Source of the DNA: Hydractinia symbiolongicarpus
Lineage: Eukaryota; Cnidaria; Hydrozoa; Anthoathecata; Hydractiniidae
NCBI RefSeq assembly: GCF_029227915.1
Contig: NC_079883.1
Location: 31,002,001 to 31,066,000, forward strand
Length of the DNA: 64,000 nt
Direction: 5' to 3'
Within the stretch, counting starts at the first letter, position 1, and the number at the start of each line of letters is the position of its first letter. Below the pieces are notes generated by a model that searched no databases, was not told where the DNA came from, and was given only the letters and a program-made list of their open reading frames with translations. Shown piece by piece: positions 47,168 to 58,792 of this stretch. The position numbers and the translations under genes are program-made.

Positions 47168-50100
47168 CTATACGGGCCAAGACCGGGATTTACGGGAAAT
47201 CGCGGGTTTTCGTTTGCCGGCGATTAAACTTCTTTCATTAAGCGTCTCATCAAAAATGAAAACATTTTTGAAAACTACAAGTCTCATTCGCTTTAGTGGT
47301 AAAAAAAAATTTAAAAAATCGTTCGGGAAATGAGTTAACTCCCTGGGTACTTTCTTTGTATACATTCGACTATACGGGCCAAGCCCGGGATTTACGAGAA
47401 ATCGCAGGTTTTCGTTTGCCGGCGATTAAACTTCTTTTATTCAGCTTCTCATCAAAAATGAAAACATTTTTGAAAACTACAAGTCTTATGCGTTTTAGTG
47501 GTGAAAAAATACTTTAAAAAATCGTTCCGGAAATGAGTTTACTCACAGGGTACTTTCTTTGTATACATTCGACTATACGGGTCAAGCCAGGGATTTACAG
47601 GAAATCGCGGGTTTTCGTTTGCCGGCGATTAAACCTCTTTCATTAAGCGTCTCATCAAAAATGAAAACATTTTTGAAAACTACTAGTCTCATGCGTTTTA
47701 GTGGTAAAAAAAAAAATTAAAAAATCGTTCGGGAAATGAGTTTACTCCATGGGTACTTTCTTTGTATACATTCGACTATACGGGCCAAGCCCGGGATTTA
47801 CGGGAAATGGCGGGTTTTCGTTTGCCGGCGATTAAACTATTTTATTCAGCGTCTCATCAAAAATGAAAACATTTTTGAAAACTACAAGTCTTATGCGTTT
47901 TAGTGGTGAAAAAATAATTTAAAAAATCGTTCCGGAAATGAGTTTACTCACAGGGTACTTTCTTTGTATACATTCGACTATACGGGCCAAGCCCGGGATT
48001 TACGGGAAATCGCGGGTTTTCGTTTGCCGGCAATTAAACTTCTTTTATTCAGCGTCTGATCAAAAATGAAAACTTTTTTGAAAACTACAAGTCTCAAGCG
48101 TTTTAGTGGTGAAAAAAAAATTTAAAAAATCGTTCGGGAAATGAGTTTACTCCCTTGGTACTTTCTTTGTATACATTCGACTATACGGGCCAAGCCCGGG
48201 ATTTACGGGAAATCGCGGGATTTCGTTTGCCGGCGATTAAACCTCCTTCATTAAGCGTCTCATCAAAAATGAAAACATTTTTGAAAACTAAAAGTCTCAT
48301 GCGTTTTAGTGGTAAAAAAAAAAAATCGTTCGGGAAATGAGTTTACACCCTGGGTACTTTCTTTGTATAATTTTGACTATACGGCCGAGTCCGGGATTTA
48401 CGGGAAATCGCAGGTTTTCGTTTGCCGGCGATTAAACTTCTTTTATTCAGCGTCTCATCAAAAATGAAAACATTTTTGAAAACTACAAGTCTCATGCGTT
48501 TTAGTGGTGAAAAAATAAATTAAAAAATCGTTCGGGAAATGAGTTTACTTCCTGGGTACTTTCTTTGTATACTTTTGACTATACGGGCCAAGCCCGGGAT
48601 TTACGGGAAATCGCGGGTTTTCGTTTGCCGGCGATTAAACTTCTTTTATTCAGCGTCTCATCAAAAATGAAAACATATTTGAAAACTACAAGTCTTATGC
48701 GTTTTAGTGGTGAAAAAATAATTTAAAAAATCGTTCCGGAAATGAGTTTACTCACAGGGTACTTTCTTTGTATACATTCGACTATACGGGCCAAGCCCGG
48801 GATTTACGGGAAATCGCGGGTTTTCGTTTGCCGGCGATTAAACCTCTTTCATTAAGCGTCTCATCAAAAATGAAAACATTTTTGAAAACTACTAGTCTCA
48901 TGCGTTTTAGTGGTAAAAAAAAAAATTAAAAAATCGTTCGGGAAATGAGTTTACACCCTGGGTACTTTCTTTGTATACATTCGACTATACGGGCCAAGAC
49001 CGGGATTTACGGGAAATCGCGGGTTTTCGTTTGCCGGCGATTAAACTTCTTTCATTAAGCGTCTCATCAAAAATGAAAACATTTTTGAAAACTACAAGTC
49101 TCATTCGTTTTAGTGGTAAAAAAAAATTTAAAAAATCGTTCGGGAAATGAGTTAACTCCCTGGGTACTTTCTTTGTATACATTCGACTATACGGGCCAAG
49201 CCCGGGATTTACGAGAAATCGCAGGTTTTCGTTTGCCGGCGATTAAACTTCTTTTATTCAGCTTCTCATCAAAAATGAAAACATTTTTGAAAACTACAAG
49301 TCTTATGCGTTTTAGTGGTGAAAAAATACTTTAAAAAATCGTTCCGGAAATGAGTTTACTCACAGGGTACTTTCTTTGTATACATTCGACTATACGGGTC
49401 AAGCCAGGGATTTACAGGAAATCGCGGGTTTTCGTTTGCCGGCGATTAAACCTCTTTCATTAAGCGTCTCATCAAAAATGAAAACATTTTTGAAAACTAC
49501 TAGTCTCATGCGTTTTAGTGGTAAAAAAAAAAATTAAAAAATCGTTCGGGAAATGAGTTTACTCCATGGGTACTTTCTTTGTATACATTCGACTATACGG
49601 GCCAAGCCCGGGATTTACGGGAAATGGCGGGTTTTCGTTTGCCGGCGATTAAACTATTTTATTCAGCGTCTCATCAAAAATGAAAACATTTTTGAAAACT
49701 ACAAGTCTTATGCGTTTTAGTGGTGAAAAAATAATTTAAAAAATCGTTCCGGAAATGAGTTTACTCACAGGGTACTTTCTTTGTATACATTCGACTATAC
49801 GGGCCAAGCCCGGGATTTACGGGAAATCGCGGGTTTTCGTTTGCCGGCAATTAAACTTCTTTTATTCAGCGTCTGATCAAAAATGAAAACTTTTTTGAAA
49901 ACTACAAGTCTCAAGCGTTTTAGTGGTGAAAAAAAAATTTAAAAAATCGTTCGGGAAATGAGTTTACTCCCTTGGTACTTTCTTTGTATACATTCGACTA
50001 TACGGGCCAAGCCCGGGATTTACGGGAAATCGCGGGATTTCGTTTGCCGGCGATTAAACCTCCTTCATTAAGCGTCTCATCAAAAATGAAAACATTTTTG

Positions 50101-50801
50101 AAAACTAAAAGTCTCATGCGTTTTAGTGGTAAAAAAAAAAAATCGTTCGGGAAATGAGTTTACACCCTGGGTACTTTCTTTGTATAATTTTGACTATACG
50201 GCCGAGTCCGGGATTTACGGGAAATCGCAGGTTTTCGTTTGCCGGCGATTAAACTTCTTTTATTCAGCGTCTCATCAAAAATGAAAACATTTTTGAAAAC
50301 TACAAGTCTCATGCGTTTTAGTGGTGAAAAAATAAATTAAAAAATCGTTCGGGAAATGAGTTTACTTCCTGGGTACTTTCTTTGTATACTTTTGACTATA
50401 CGGGCCAAGCCCGGGATTTACGGGAAATCGCGGGTTTTCGTTTGCCGGCGATTAAACTTCTTTTATTCAGCGTCTCATCAAAAATGAAAACATATTTGAA
50501 AACTACAAGTCTTATGCGTTTTAGTGGTGAAAAAATAATTTAAAAAATCGTTCCGGAAATGAGTTTACTCACAGGGTACTTTCTTTGTATACATTCGACT
50601 ATACGGGCCAAGCCCGGGATTTACGGGAAATCGCGGGTTTTCGTTTGCCGGCAATTAAACTTCTTTTATTCAGCGTCTCATCAAAAATGAAAACTTTTTT
50701 GAAAACTACAAGTCTCAAGCGTTTTAGTGGTGAAAAAAAAATTTAAAAAATCGTTCGGAAAATGAGTTTACTCCCTTGGTACTTTCTTTGTATACATTCG
50801 A
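47168..50801 (+). repeat. 9-monomer HOR, two near-identical copies (period 1817 bp)
   Basis: Positions 47168-48984 and 48985-50801 align at an offset of 1817 bp. Private markers present in both are GGCCAAGACCGGG, GAGTTAACTCC, ATTTACGAGAAATC, CAGCTTCTCATC, GGTCAAGCCAGGG with TTTACAGGAAATC, CTCCATGGGTAC, AAACTATTTTATTC and GCCGGCAATTAAAC. The only difference I noticed in the first 150 bp is TTCGCTTTAG against TTCGTTTTAG. This is among the most recent amplifications in the window. Confidence 0.88.
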
Positions 50802-51530
50802 CTATACGGGCCAAGCCCGGGATTTACGGGAAATCGCGGGATTTCGTTTGCCGGCGATTAAACCTCCTTCATTAAGCGTCTCATCAAAAATGAAAACATT
50901 TTTGAAAACTAAAAGTCTCATGCGTTTTAGTGGTAAAAAAAAAAAATCGTTCGGGAAATGAGTTTACACCCTGGGTACTTTCTTTGTATAATTTTGACTA
51001 TACGGCCGAGTCCGGGATTTACGGGAAATCGCAGGTTTTCGTTTGCCGGCGATTAAACTTCTTTTATTCAGCGTCTCATCAAAAATGAAAACATTTTTGA
51101 AAACTACAAGTCTCATGCGTTTTAGTGGTGAAAAAATAAATTAAAAAATCGTTCGGGAAATGAGTTTACTTCCTGGGTACTTTCTTTGTATACTTTTGAC
51201 TATACGGGCCAAGCCCGGGATTTACGGGAAATCGCGGGTTTTCGTTTGCCGGCGATTAAACTTCTTTTATTCAGCGTCTCATCAAAAATGAAAACATATT
51301 TGAAAACTACAAGTCTTATGCGTTTTAGTGGTGAAAAAATAATTTAAAAAATCGTTCCGGAAATGAGTTTACTCACAGGGTACTTTCTTTGTATACATTC
51401 GACTATACGGGCCAAGCCCGGGATTTACGGGAAATCGCGGGTTTTCGTTTGCCGGCGATTAAACCTCTTTCATTAAGCGTCTCATCAAAAATGAAAACAT
51501 TTTTGAAAACTACCAGTCTCATGCGTTTTA
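50158..51530 (+). repeat. Partial repeat of the preceding HOR at 804-bp offset
   Basis: The collapsed A-run monomer at 49972-50157 recurs at 50776-50961 (offset 804 bp, 4 monomers). The TATAATTTTGAC, ACGGCCGAG, AAAACATATTTG and GCCGGCAATTAAAC variants follow in the same order. It looks like an out-of-register extension of the 9-monomer HOR. At about 51.5 kb the array changes to class A monomers with a single-base CTTTCTATAC variant. Confidence 0.75.
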
Positions 51531-53034
51531 GTGGTAAAAAAAATATTAAAAAATCGTTCGGGAAATGAGTTTACTCCCTGGGTACTTTCTTTCTATACAT
51601 TCGACTATACGGGCCAAGCCCGGGATTTACGGGAAATCGCGGGTTTTCGATTGCCGGCGATTAAACCTCTTTCATTAAGCGTCTCATCAAAAATGAAAAC
51701 ATTTCTGAAAACTACAAGTCTCATGCGTTTTAGTGGTAAAAAAAAATTTAAAAAATCGTTCGGAAAATGAGTTTACTCCCTGGGTACTTTCTTTGTATAC
51801 ATTCGACTATACGGGCCAAGCCCGGGATTTACGGGAAATCGCGGGATTTCGTTTGCCGGCGATTAAACCTCTTTCATTAAGCGTCTCATCAAAAATAAAA
51901 ACATTTTTGAAAACTGCAAGTCTCATGCGTTTTAGTGGTAAAAAAAAAATTTAAAAAATCGTTCGGGAAATGAGTTTACTCCCTGGGTACTTTCTTAGTA
52001 TACATTCGACTATACGGGCCAAGCCCGGGATTTACGGCAAATCGCGGGATTTCGTTTGCCGGCGATTAAACCTCTTTCATTAGGCATCTCATCAAAAATG
52101 AAAACATTTTTGAAAACTGCAAGTGTCATGCGTTTTAGTGGTGAAAAGATAATTTAAAAAATTGTTTTGGAAATGAGTTTACTTACAGGGTACTTTCTTT
52201 GTATACTTTTGACTATACGGGCCGAGTCCGGATTTACGGGAAGTCGCGGATTTTCGTTTGCCGGCGATTAAACTTTTTTTATTCAACGTCTCATCACAAA
52301 TGAAATCATTTTCAAAAACTACAAGTCTCATGGGTTTTAGTGGTGAAATAATAATTTAAAAAATCGTTCGGGAAATGAGTTTACACCCTGGGTACTTTCT
52401 TTGTATACTTTTGACTATACGAGCCGAGTCCGGGATTTACGGGAAATCGCTGGTTTTCCTTTGCCGGCGATTAAACTTCTTTTGTTCAGCGTCTGATCAA
52501 AAATGAAAACATTTTTGAAAACTACAAGTCTCAAGCGTTTTAGTGGTGAAAGAAAAATTTAAAAAATCGTTCGGGAAATAAGTTTATTCCTTGGGTACTT
52601 TCTTTGTATACATTTGACTATACGGGCCAAGCCCGGGATTTACGGGAAATCGCGGGATTTCGTTTGCCGGCGATTAAACCTCTTTCATTAAGCGTCTCGT
52701 CAAAAATGAAAACATTTTTGAAAACTACAAGTCTCATGCGTTTTAGTGGTAAAAAAAAAATTAAAAAATCGTTCGGGAAATGAGTTTACACCCTGGGTAC
52801 TTTCTTTGTATACTTTTGACTATACGGGCCGAGTCCGGGATTTACGGGAAATCGCAGGTTTTCGTTTGCCGGCGATTAAACTTCTTTTATTCAGCGTCTC
52901 ATCAAAAATGAAAACATTTTTGAAAACTACAAGTCTCATGCGTTTTAGTGGTGAAAAAATAATTAAACTTCTTTTATTCAGCGTCTCATCAAAAATGAAA
53001 ACATTTTTGAAAACTACAAGTCTCATGCGTTTTA
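51531..53034 (+). repeat. Class A/D/E monomers leading into the truncated-unit block
   Basis: These are about seven monomers, in the same class order as 10.8-11.9 kb: A units, CTTAGTATAC/ACGGCAAATC, GAAAAGATAATTT with CGTTTTGGAAATG or TTGTTTTGGAAATG, class E, class D, A with GCGTCTCGTC, then B leading into the 87-bp truncated unit. The similarity to the 11-12 kb segment, including the truncated unit, shows that these two distant blocks share ancestry. Confidence 0.75.
52894..52980 (+). repeat. Truncated 87-bp monomer #4
   Basis: GCGTCTCATC at 52894 and 52981 are 87 bp apart, with the AATAATTAAAC junction. It lies 36-41 kb from units #1-#3 but has the same breakpoint, showing that related HOR segments occur on both sides of the LINE insertion. 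Confidence 0.9.
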
Positions 53035-55195
53035 GTGGTAAAAAAAAATTTAAAAAATTGTTCGGGAAATGAGTTTACTCCCTGTGTACTTTCTTTGTAT
53101 ACATTCGACTATACGGGCCAAGCCCGGGATTTACGGGAAATGGCGGGATTTCGTTTGCCGGCGATTAAACTTCTTTTATTCAGCGTCTCATCAAAATTGA
53201 AATCATTTTTAAAAACTACAAGTCTCATGGGTTTTAGTGGTGAAATAATAATTTAAAAAATCGTTCGGGAAATGAGTTTACACCCTGGGTACTTTCTTTG
53301 TATACTTTTGACTATACGGGCCGAGTCCGGGATTTACGGGAAGTCGCGGGTTTTCGTTTGCCGGCGATTAAACTTCTTTTATTCAGCGTCTCATCAAAAA
53401 TGAAAACATTTTTAAAAACTACAAGTCTCATGGGCTTTAGTGGTGAAATAATAACTTAAAAAATCGTTCGGGAAATGAGTTTACACCCTGGGTACTTTCT
53501 TTGTATACTTTTGACTATACGAGCCGAGTCCGGGATTTACGGGAAATCGCTGGTTTTCGTTTGCCGGCGATTAAACTTCTTTTGTTCAGCGTCTCATCAA
53601 AAATGAAAACATTTTTGAAAACTACAAGTCTCATGCGTTTTAGTGGTAAAAAAAAATTTAAAAAATTGTTCGGGAAATGAGTTTACTCCCTGTGTACTTT
53701 CTTTGTATACATTCGACTATACGGGCCAAGCCCGGGATTTACGGGAAATGGCGGGATTTCGTTTGCCGGCGATTAAACTTCTTTTATTCAGCGTCTCATC
53801 AAAAATGAAAACATTTTTGAAAACTACAAGTCTCATGCGTTTTAGTGGTGAAAAAATAATTAAACTTCTTTTATTCAGCGTCTCATCAAAAATGAAAACA
53901 TTTTTGAAAACTACAAGTCTCATGCGTTTTAGTGGTAAAAAAAAATTTAAAAAATTGTTCGGGAAATGAGTTTACTCCCTGTGTACTTTCTTTGTATACA
54001 TTCGACTATACGGGCCAAGCCCGGGATTTACGGGAAATGGCGGGATTTCGTTTGCCGGCGATTAAACTTCTTTTATTCAGCGTCTCATCAAAATTGAAAT
54101 CATTTTTAAAAACTACAAGTCTCATGGGTTTTAGTGGTGAAATAATAATTTAAAAAATCGTTCGGGAAATGAGTTTACACACTGGGTACTTTCTTTGTAT
54201 ACTTTTGACTATACGGGCCGAGTCCGGGATTTACGGGAAGTCGCGGGTTTTCGTTTGCCGGCGATTAAACTTCTTTTATTCAGCGTCTCATCAAAAATGA
54301 AAACATTTTTAAAAACTACAAGTCTCATGGGCTTTAGTGGTGAAATAATAACTTAAAAAATCGTTCGGGAAATGAGTTTACACCCTGGGTACTTTCTTTG
54401 TATACTTTTGACTATACGAGCCGAGTCCGGGATTTACGGGAAATCGCTGGTTTTCGTTTGCCGGCGATTAAACTTCTTTTGTTCAGCGTCTCATCAAAAA
54501 TGAAAACATTTTTGAAAACTACAAGTCTCATGCGTTTTAGTGGTAAAAAAAAATTTAAAAAATTGTTCGGGAAATGAGTTTACTCCCTGTGTACTTTCTT
54601 TGTATACATTCGACTATACGGGCCAAGCCCGGGATTTACGGGAAATGGCGGGATTTCGTTTGCCGGCGATTAAACTTCTTTTATTCAGCGTCTCATCAAA
54701 ATTGAAATCATTTTTAAAAACTACAAGTCTCATGGGTTTTAGTGGTGAAATAATAATTTAAAAAATCGTTCGGGAAATGAGTTTACACCCTGGGTACTTT
54801 CTTTGTATACTTTTGACTATACGGGCCGAGTCCGGGATTTACGGGAAGTCGCGGGTTTTCGTTTGCCGGCGATTAAACTTCTTTTATTCAGCGTCTCATC
54901 AAAAATGAAAACATTTTTAACAACTACAAGTCTCATGGGCTTTAGTGGTGAAATAATAACTTAAAATATCGTTCGGGAAATGAGTTTACACCCTGGGTAC
55001 TTTCTTTGTATACTTTTGACTATACGAGCGGAGTCCGGGATTTACGGGAAATCGCTGGTTTTCGTTTGCCGGCGATTAAACTTCTTTTGTTCAGCGTCTG
55101 ATCAAAAATGAAAACATTTTTGAAAACTACAAGTCTCAAGCGTTTTAGTGGTGAAAGAAAAATTTAAAAAATCGTTCGGGAAATAAGTTTATTCC
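53035..55195 (+). repeat. 897-bp and ~608-bp HORs, homogenised block
   Basis: Positions 53035 and 53932 (offset 897 bp) and 53643 and 54540 (offset 897 bp) carry the same monomers, while 53035/53643 and 53932/54540 are 608 bp (3 monomers) apart. All share AAAATTGTTCGGG, CTCCCTGTGTAC, AAATGGCGGGATTTCG and mostly AAAATTGAAATC. The 897-bp period contains the 87-bp truncated unit, so this is a nested HOR. Near-identity suggests recent turnover. Confidence 0.8.
53791..53877 (+). repeat. Truncated 87-bp monomer #5
   Basis: The landmark spacing is 87 bp (53791 to 53878), and the unit lies 897 bp after #4. The downstream monomers of #4 and #5 are near-identical, so this is a tandem copy of the #4 segment. 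Confidence 0.9.
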
Positions 55196-55299
55196 TTGAG
55201 TACTTTCTTGTATACATTCGACTATACGGGCCAAGCCCGGGATTTACGGGAAATCGCGGGATTTCGGTTGCCGGCGATTAAACCTCTTTCATTAAGCGT

Positions 55300-58200
55300 C
55301 TCATCAAAAATGAAAACATTTTTGAAAACTACAAGTCTCATGCGTTTTAGTGGTAAAAAAAATTTAAAAAATCGTTCGGGAAATAAGTTTATTCCTTGGG
55401 TACTTTCTTTGTATACATTCGACTATACGGGCCAAGCCCGGGATTTACGGGAAATCGCGGGATTTCGTTTGCCGGCGATTAAACCTCTTTCATTAAACGT
55501 CTCATCAAAAATGAAAACATTTTTGAAAACTGCAAGTCTCATGCGTTTTAGTGGTAAAAAAAAAATTTAAAAAATCGTTCGGGAAATGAGTTTACTCCCT
55601 GGGTACTTTTTTAGTATACATTCGACTATACGGGCCAAGCCCGGGATTTACGGCAAATCGCGGGATTTCGTTTGCCGGCGATTAAACCTCTTTCATTAAG
55701 CGTCTCATCAAAAATGAAAACATGTTTGAAAACTGCAAGTGCCATGCGTTTTAGTGGTGAAAAGATAATTTAAAAAATCGTTTTGGAAATGAGTTTACTT
55801 ACAGGGTACTTTCTTTGTATACTTTTGACTATACGGGCCGAGTCCGGATTTACGGGAAGTCGTGGATTTTCGTTTGCCGGCGATTAAACTTCTTTTATTC
55901 AGCGTCTCATCAAAAATGAAATCATTTTTAAAAACAACAAGTCTCATGGGTTTTAGTGGTGAAATAATAATTTAAAAAATCGTTCGGGAAATGAGTTTAC
56001 ACCCTGGGTACTTTCTTTGTATACTTTTGACTATACGAGCCGAGTCCGGGATTTACGGGAAATCGCTGGTTTTCGTTTGCCGGCGATTAAACTTCTTTTG
56101 TTCATCGTCTGATCAAAAATGAAAACATTTTTGAAAACTACAAGTCTCAAGCGTTTTAGTGGTGAAAGAAAAATTTAAAAAATCGTTCGGGAAATAAGTT
56201 TATTCCTTGGGTACTTTCTTTTTATACATTCGACTATACGGGCCAAACCCGGGATTTACGGGAAATCGCGGGATTTCGTTTGTCGGCGATTAAACCTCTT
56301 TCATTAAGCGTCTCATCAAAAATGAAAACATTTTTAAAAACTACAAGTCTCATGGGCTTTAGTGGTGAAATAATAATTTAAAAAATCGTTCGGGAAATGA
56401 GTTTACACCCTGGGTACTTTCTTTGTATACTTTTGACTATACGAGCCGAGTCCGGGATTTACGGGAAATCGCTGGTTTTCGTTTGCCGGCGATTAAACTT
56501 CTTTTGTTCAGCGTCTGATCAAAAATGAAAACATTTTTGAAAACTACAAGTCTCAAGCGTTTTAGTGGTGAAAGAAAAATTTAAAAAATCGTTCGGGAAA
56601 TAAGTTTATTCCTTGGGTACTTTCTTTGTATACATTCGACTATACGGGCCAAGCCCGGGATTTACGGGAAATCGCGGGATTTCGTTTGCCGGCGACTAAA
56701 CCTCTTTCATTAAGCGTCTCGTCAAAAATGAAAACATTTTTGAAAACTACAATTCTCATGCGTTTTAGTGGTAAAAAAAAAATTAAAAAATCGTTCGGGA
56801 AATGAGTTTACACCCTGGGTACTTTCTTTGTATACTTTCGACTATAAGGGCCGAGTCCGGGATTTACGGGAAGTCGCGGGTTTTCGTTTGCCGGCGATTA
56901 AACCTCTTTCATTAAGCGTCTCATCAAAAATGAAAACATTTTTGAAAACTACAAGTCTCATGCGTTTTAGTGCTAAAAAAAATTTAAAAAATCGTTCGGG
57001 AAATAAGTTTATTCCTTGGGTACTTTCTTTGTATACATTCGACTATACGGGCCAAGCCCGGGATTTACGGGAAATCGCGGGATTTCGTTTGCCGGCGATT
57101 AAACCTCTTTCATTAAACGTCTCATCAAAAATGAAAACATTTTTGAAAACTGCAAGTCTCATGCGTTTTAGTGGTAAAAAAAAAATTTAAAAAATCGTTC
57201 GGGAAATGAGTTTACTCCCTGGGTACTTTTTTAGTATACATTCGACTATACGGGCCAAGCCCGGGATTTACGGCAAATCGCGGGATTTCGTTTGCCGGCG
57301 ATTAAACCTCTTTCATTAAGCGTCTCATCAAAAATGAAAACATGTTTGAAAACTGCAAGTGCCATGCGTTTTAGTGGTGAAAAGATAATTTAAAAAATCG
57401 TTTTGGAAATGAGTTTACTTACAGGGTACTTTCTTTGTATACTTTTGACTATACGGGCCGAGTCCGGATTTACGGGAAGTCGTGGATTTTCGTTTGCCGG
57501 CGATTAAACTTCTTTTATTCAGCGTCTCATCAAAAATGAAATCATTTTTAAAAACAACAAGTCTCATGGGTTTTAGTGGTGAAATAATAATTTAAAAAAT
57601 CGTTCGGGAAATGAGTTTACACCCTGGGTACTTTCTTTGTATACTTTTGACTATACGAGCCGAGTCCGGGATTTACGGGAAATCGCTGGTTTTCGTTTGC
57701 CGGCGATTAAACTTCTTTTGTTCAGCGTCTGATCAAAAATGAAAACATTTTTGAAAACTACAAGTCTCAAGCGTTTTAGTGGTGAAAGAAAAATTTAAAA
57801 AATCGTTCGGGAAATAAGTTTATTCCTTGGGTACTTTCTTTGTATACATTCGACTATACGGGCCAAGCCCGGGATTTACGGGAAATCGCGGGATTTCGTT
57901 TGCCGGCGATTAAACCTCTTTCATTAAGCGTCTCATCAAAAATGAAAACATTTTTGAAAACTACAAGTCTCATGCGTTTTAGTGGTAAAAAAAAATTTAA
58001 AAAATCGTTCGGGAAATGAGTTTACTCCCTGGGTACTTTCTCTGTATACATTCGACTATACGGGCCAAGCCCAGGATTTACGGGAAATCGCGGGATTTCG
58101 TTTGCCGGCGATTAAACTTCTTTTATTCAGCGTCTCATCAAAAATGAAATCATTTTTAAAAACTACAAGTCTCATGGGTTTTAGTGGTGAAATAATAATT
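55300..58200 (+). repeat. 8-monomer HOR (period 1620 bp)
   Basis: From about 55370 to 56100 the sequence matches about 56990 to 57720 at an offset of exactly 1620 bp. Rare markers are ACATGTTTGAAAAC, AGTGCCATGCG, GTCGTGGATTTTCG, AAAAACAACAAG and CTTTTTTAGTATAC. A noted difference is TTCATCGTCTG near 56101 against TTCAGCGTCTG near 57721. The first copy is preceded by a CTTTCTTGTATAC monomer like those at 12.6 and 13.6 kb. Confidence 0.82.
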
Positions 58201-58792
58201 TAAAAAATCGTTCGGGAAATGAGTTTACACCCTGGGTACTTTCTTTGTATACTTTTGACTATACGGGCCGAGTCCGGCATTTACGGGAAGTCGCGGGTTT
58301 TCGTTTGCCGGCGATTAAACTTCTTTTATTCAGCGTCTCATCAAAAATGAAAACATTTTTAAAAACTACAAGTCTCATGGGCTTTAGTGGTGAAATAATA
58401 ATTTAAAAAATCGTTCGGGAAATGAGTTTACACCCTGGGTACTTTCTTTGTATACTTTTGACTATACGAGCCGAGTCCGGGATTTACGGGAAATCGCTGG
58501 TTTTCGTTTGCCGGCGATTAAACTTCTTTTGTTCAGCGTCTGATCAAAAATGAAAACATTTTTGAAAACTACAAGTCTCAAGCGTTTTAGTGGTGAAAGA
58601 AAAATTTAAAAAATCGTTCGGGAAATAAGTTTATTCCTTGGGTACTTTCTTTGTATACATTCGACTATACGGGCCAAGCCCGGGATTTACGGGAAATCGC
58701 GGGATTTCGTTTGCCGGCGACTAAACCTCTTTCATTAAGCGTCTCGTCAAAAATGAAAACATTTTTGAAAACTACAAGTCTCATGCGTTTTA

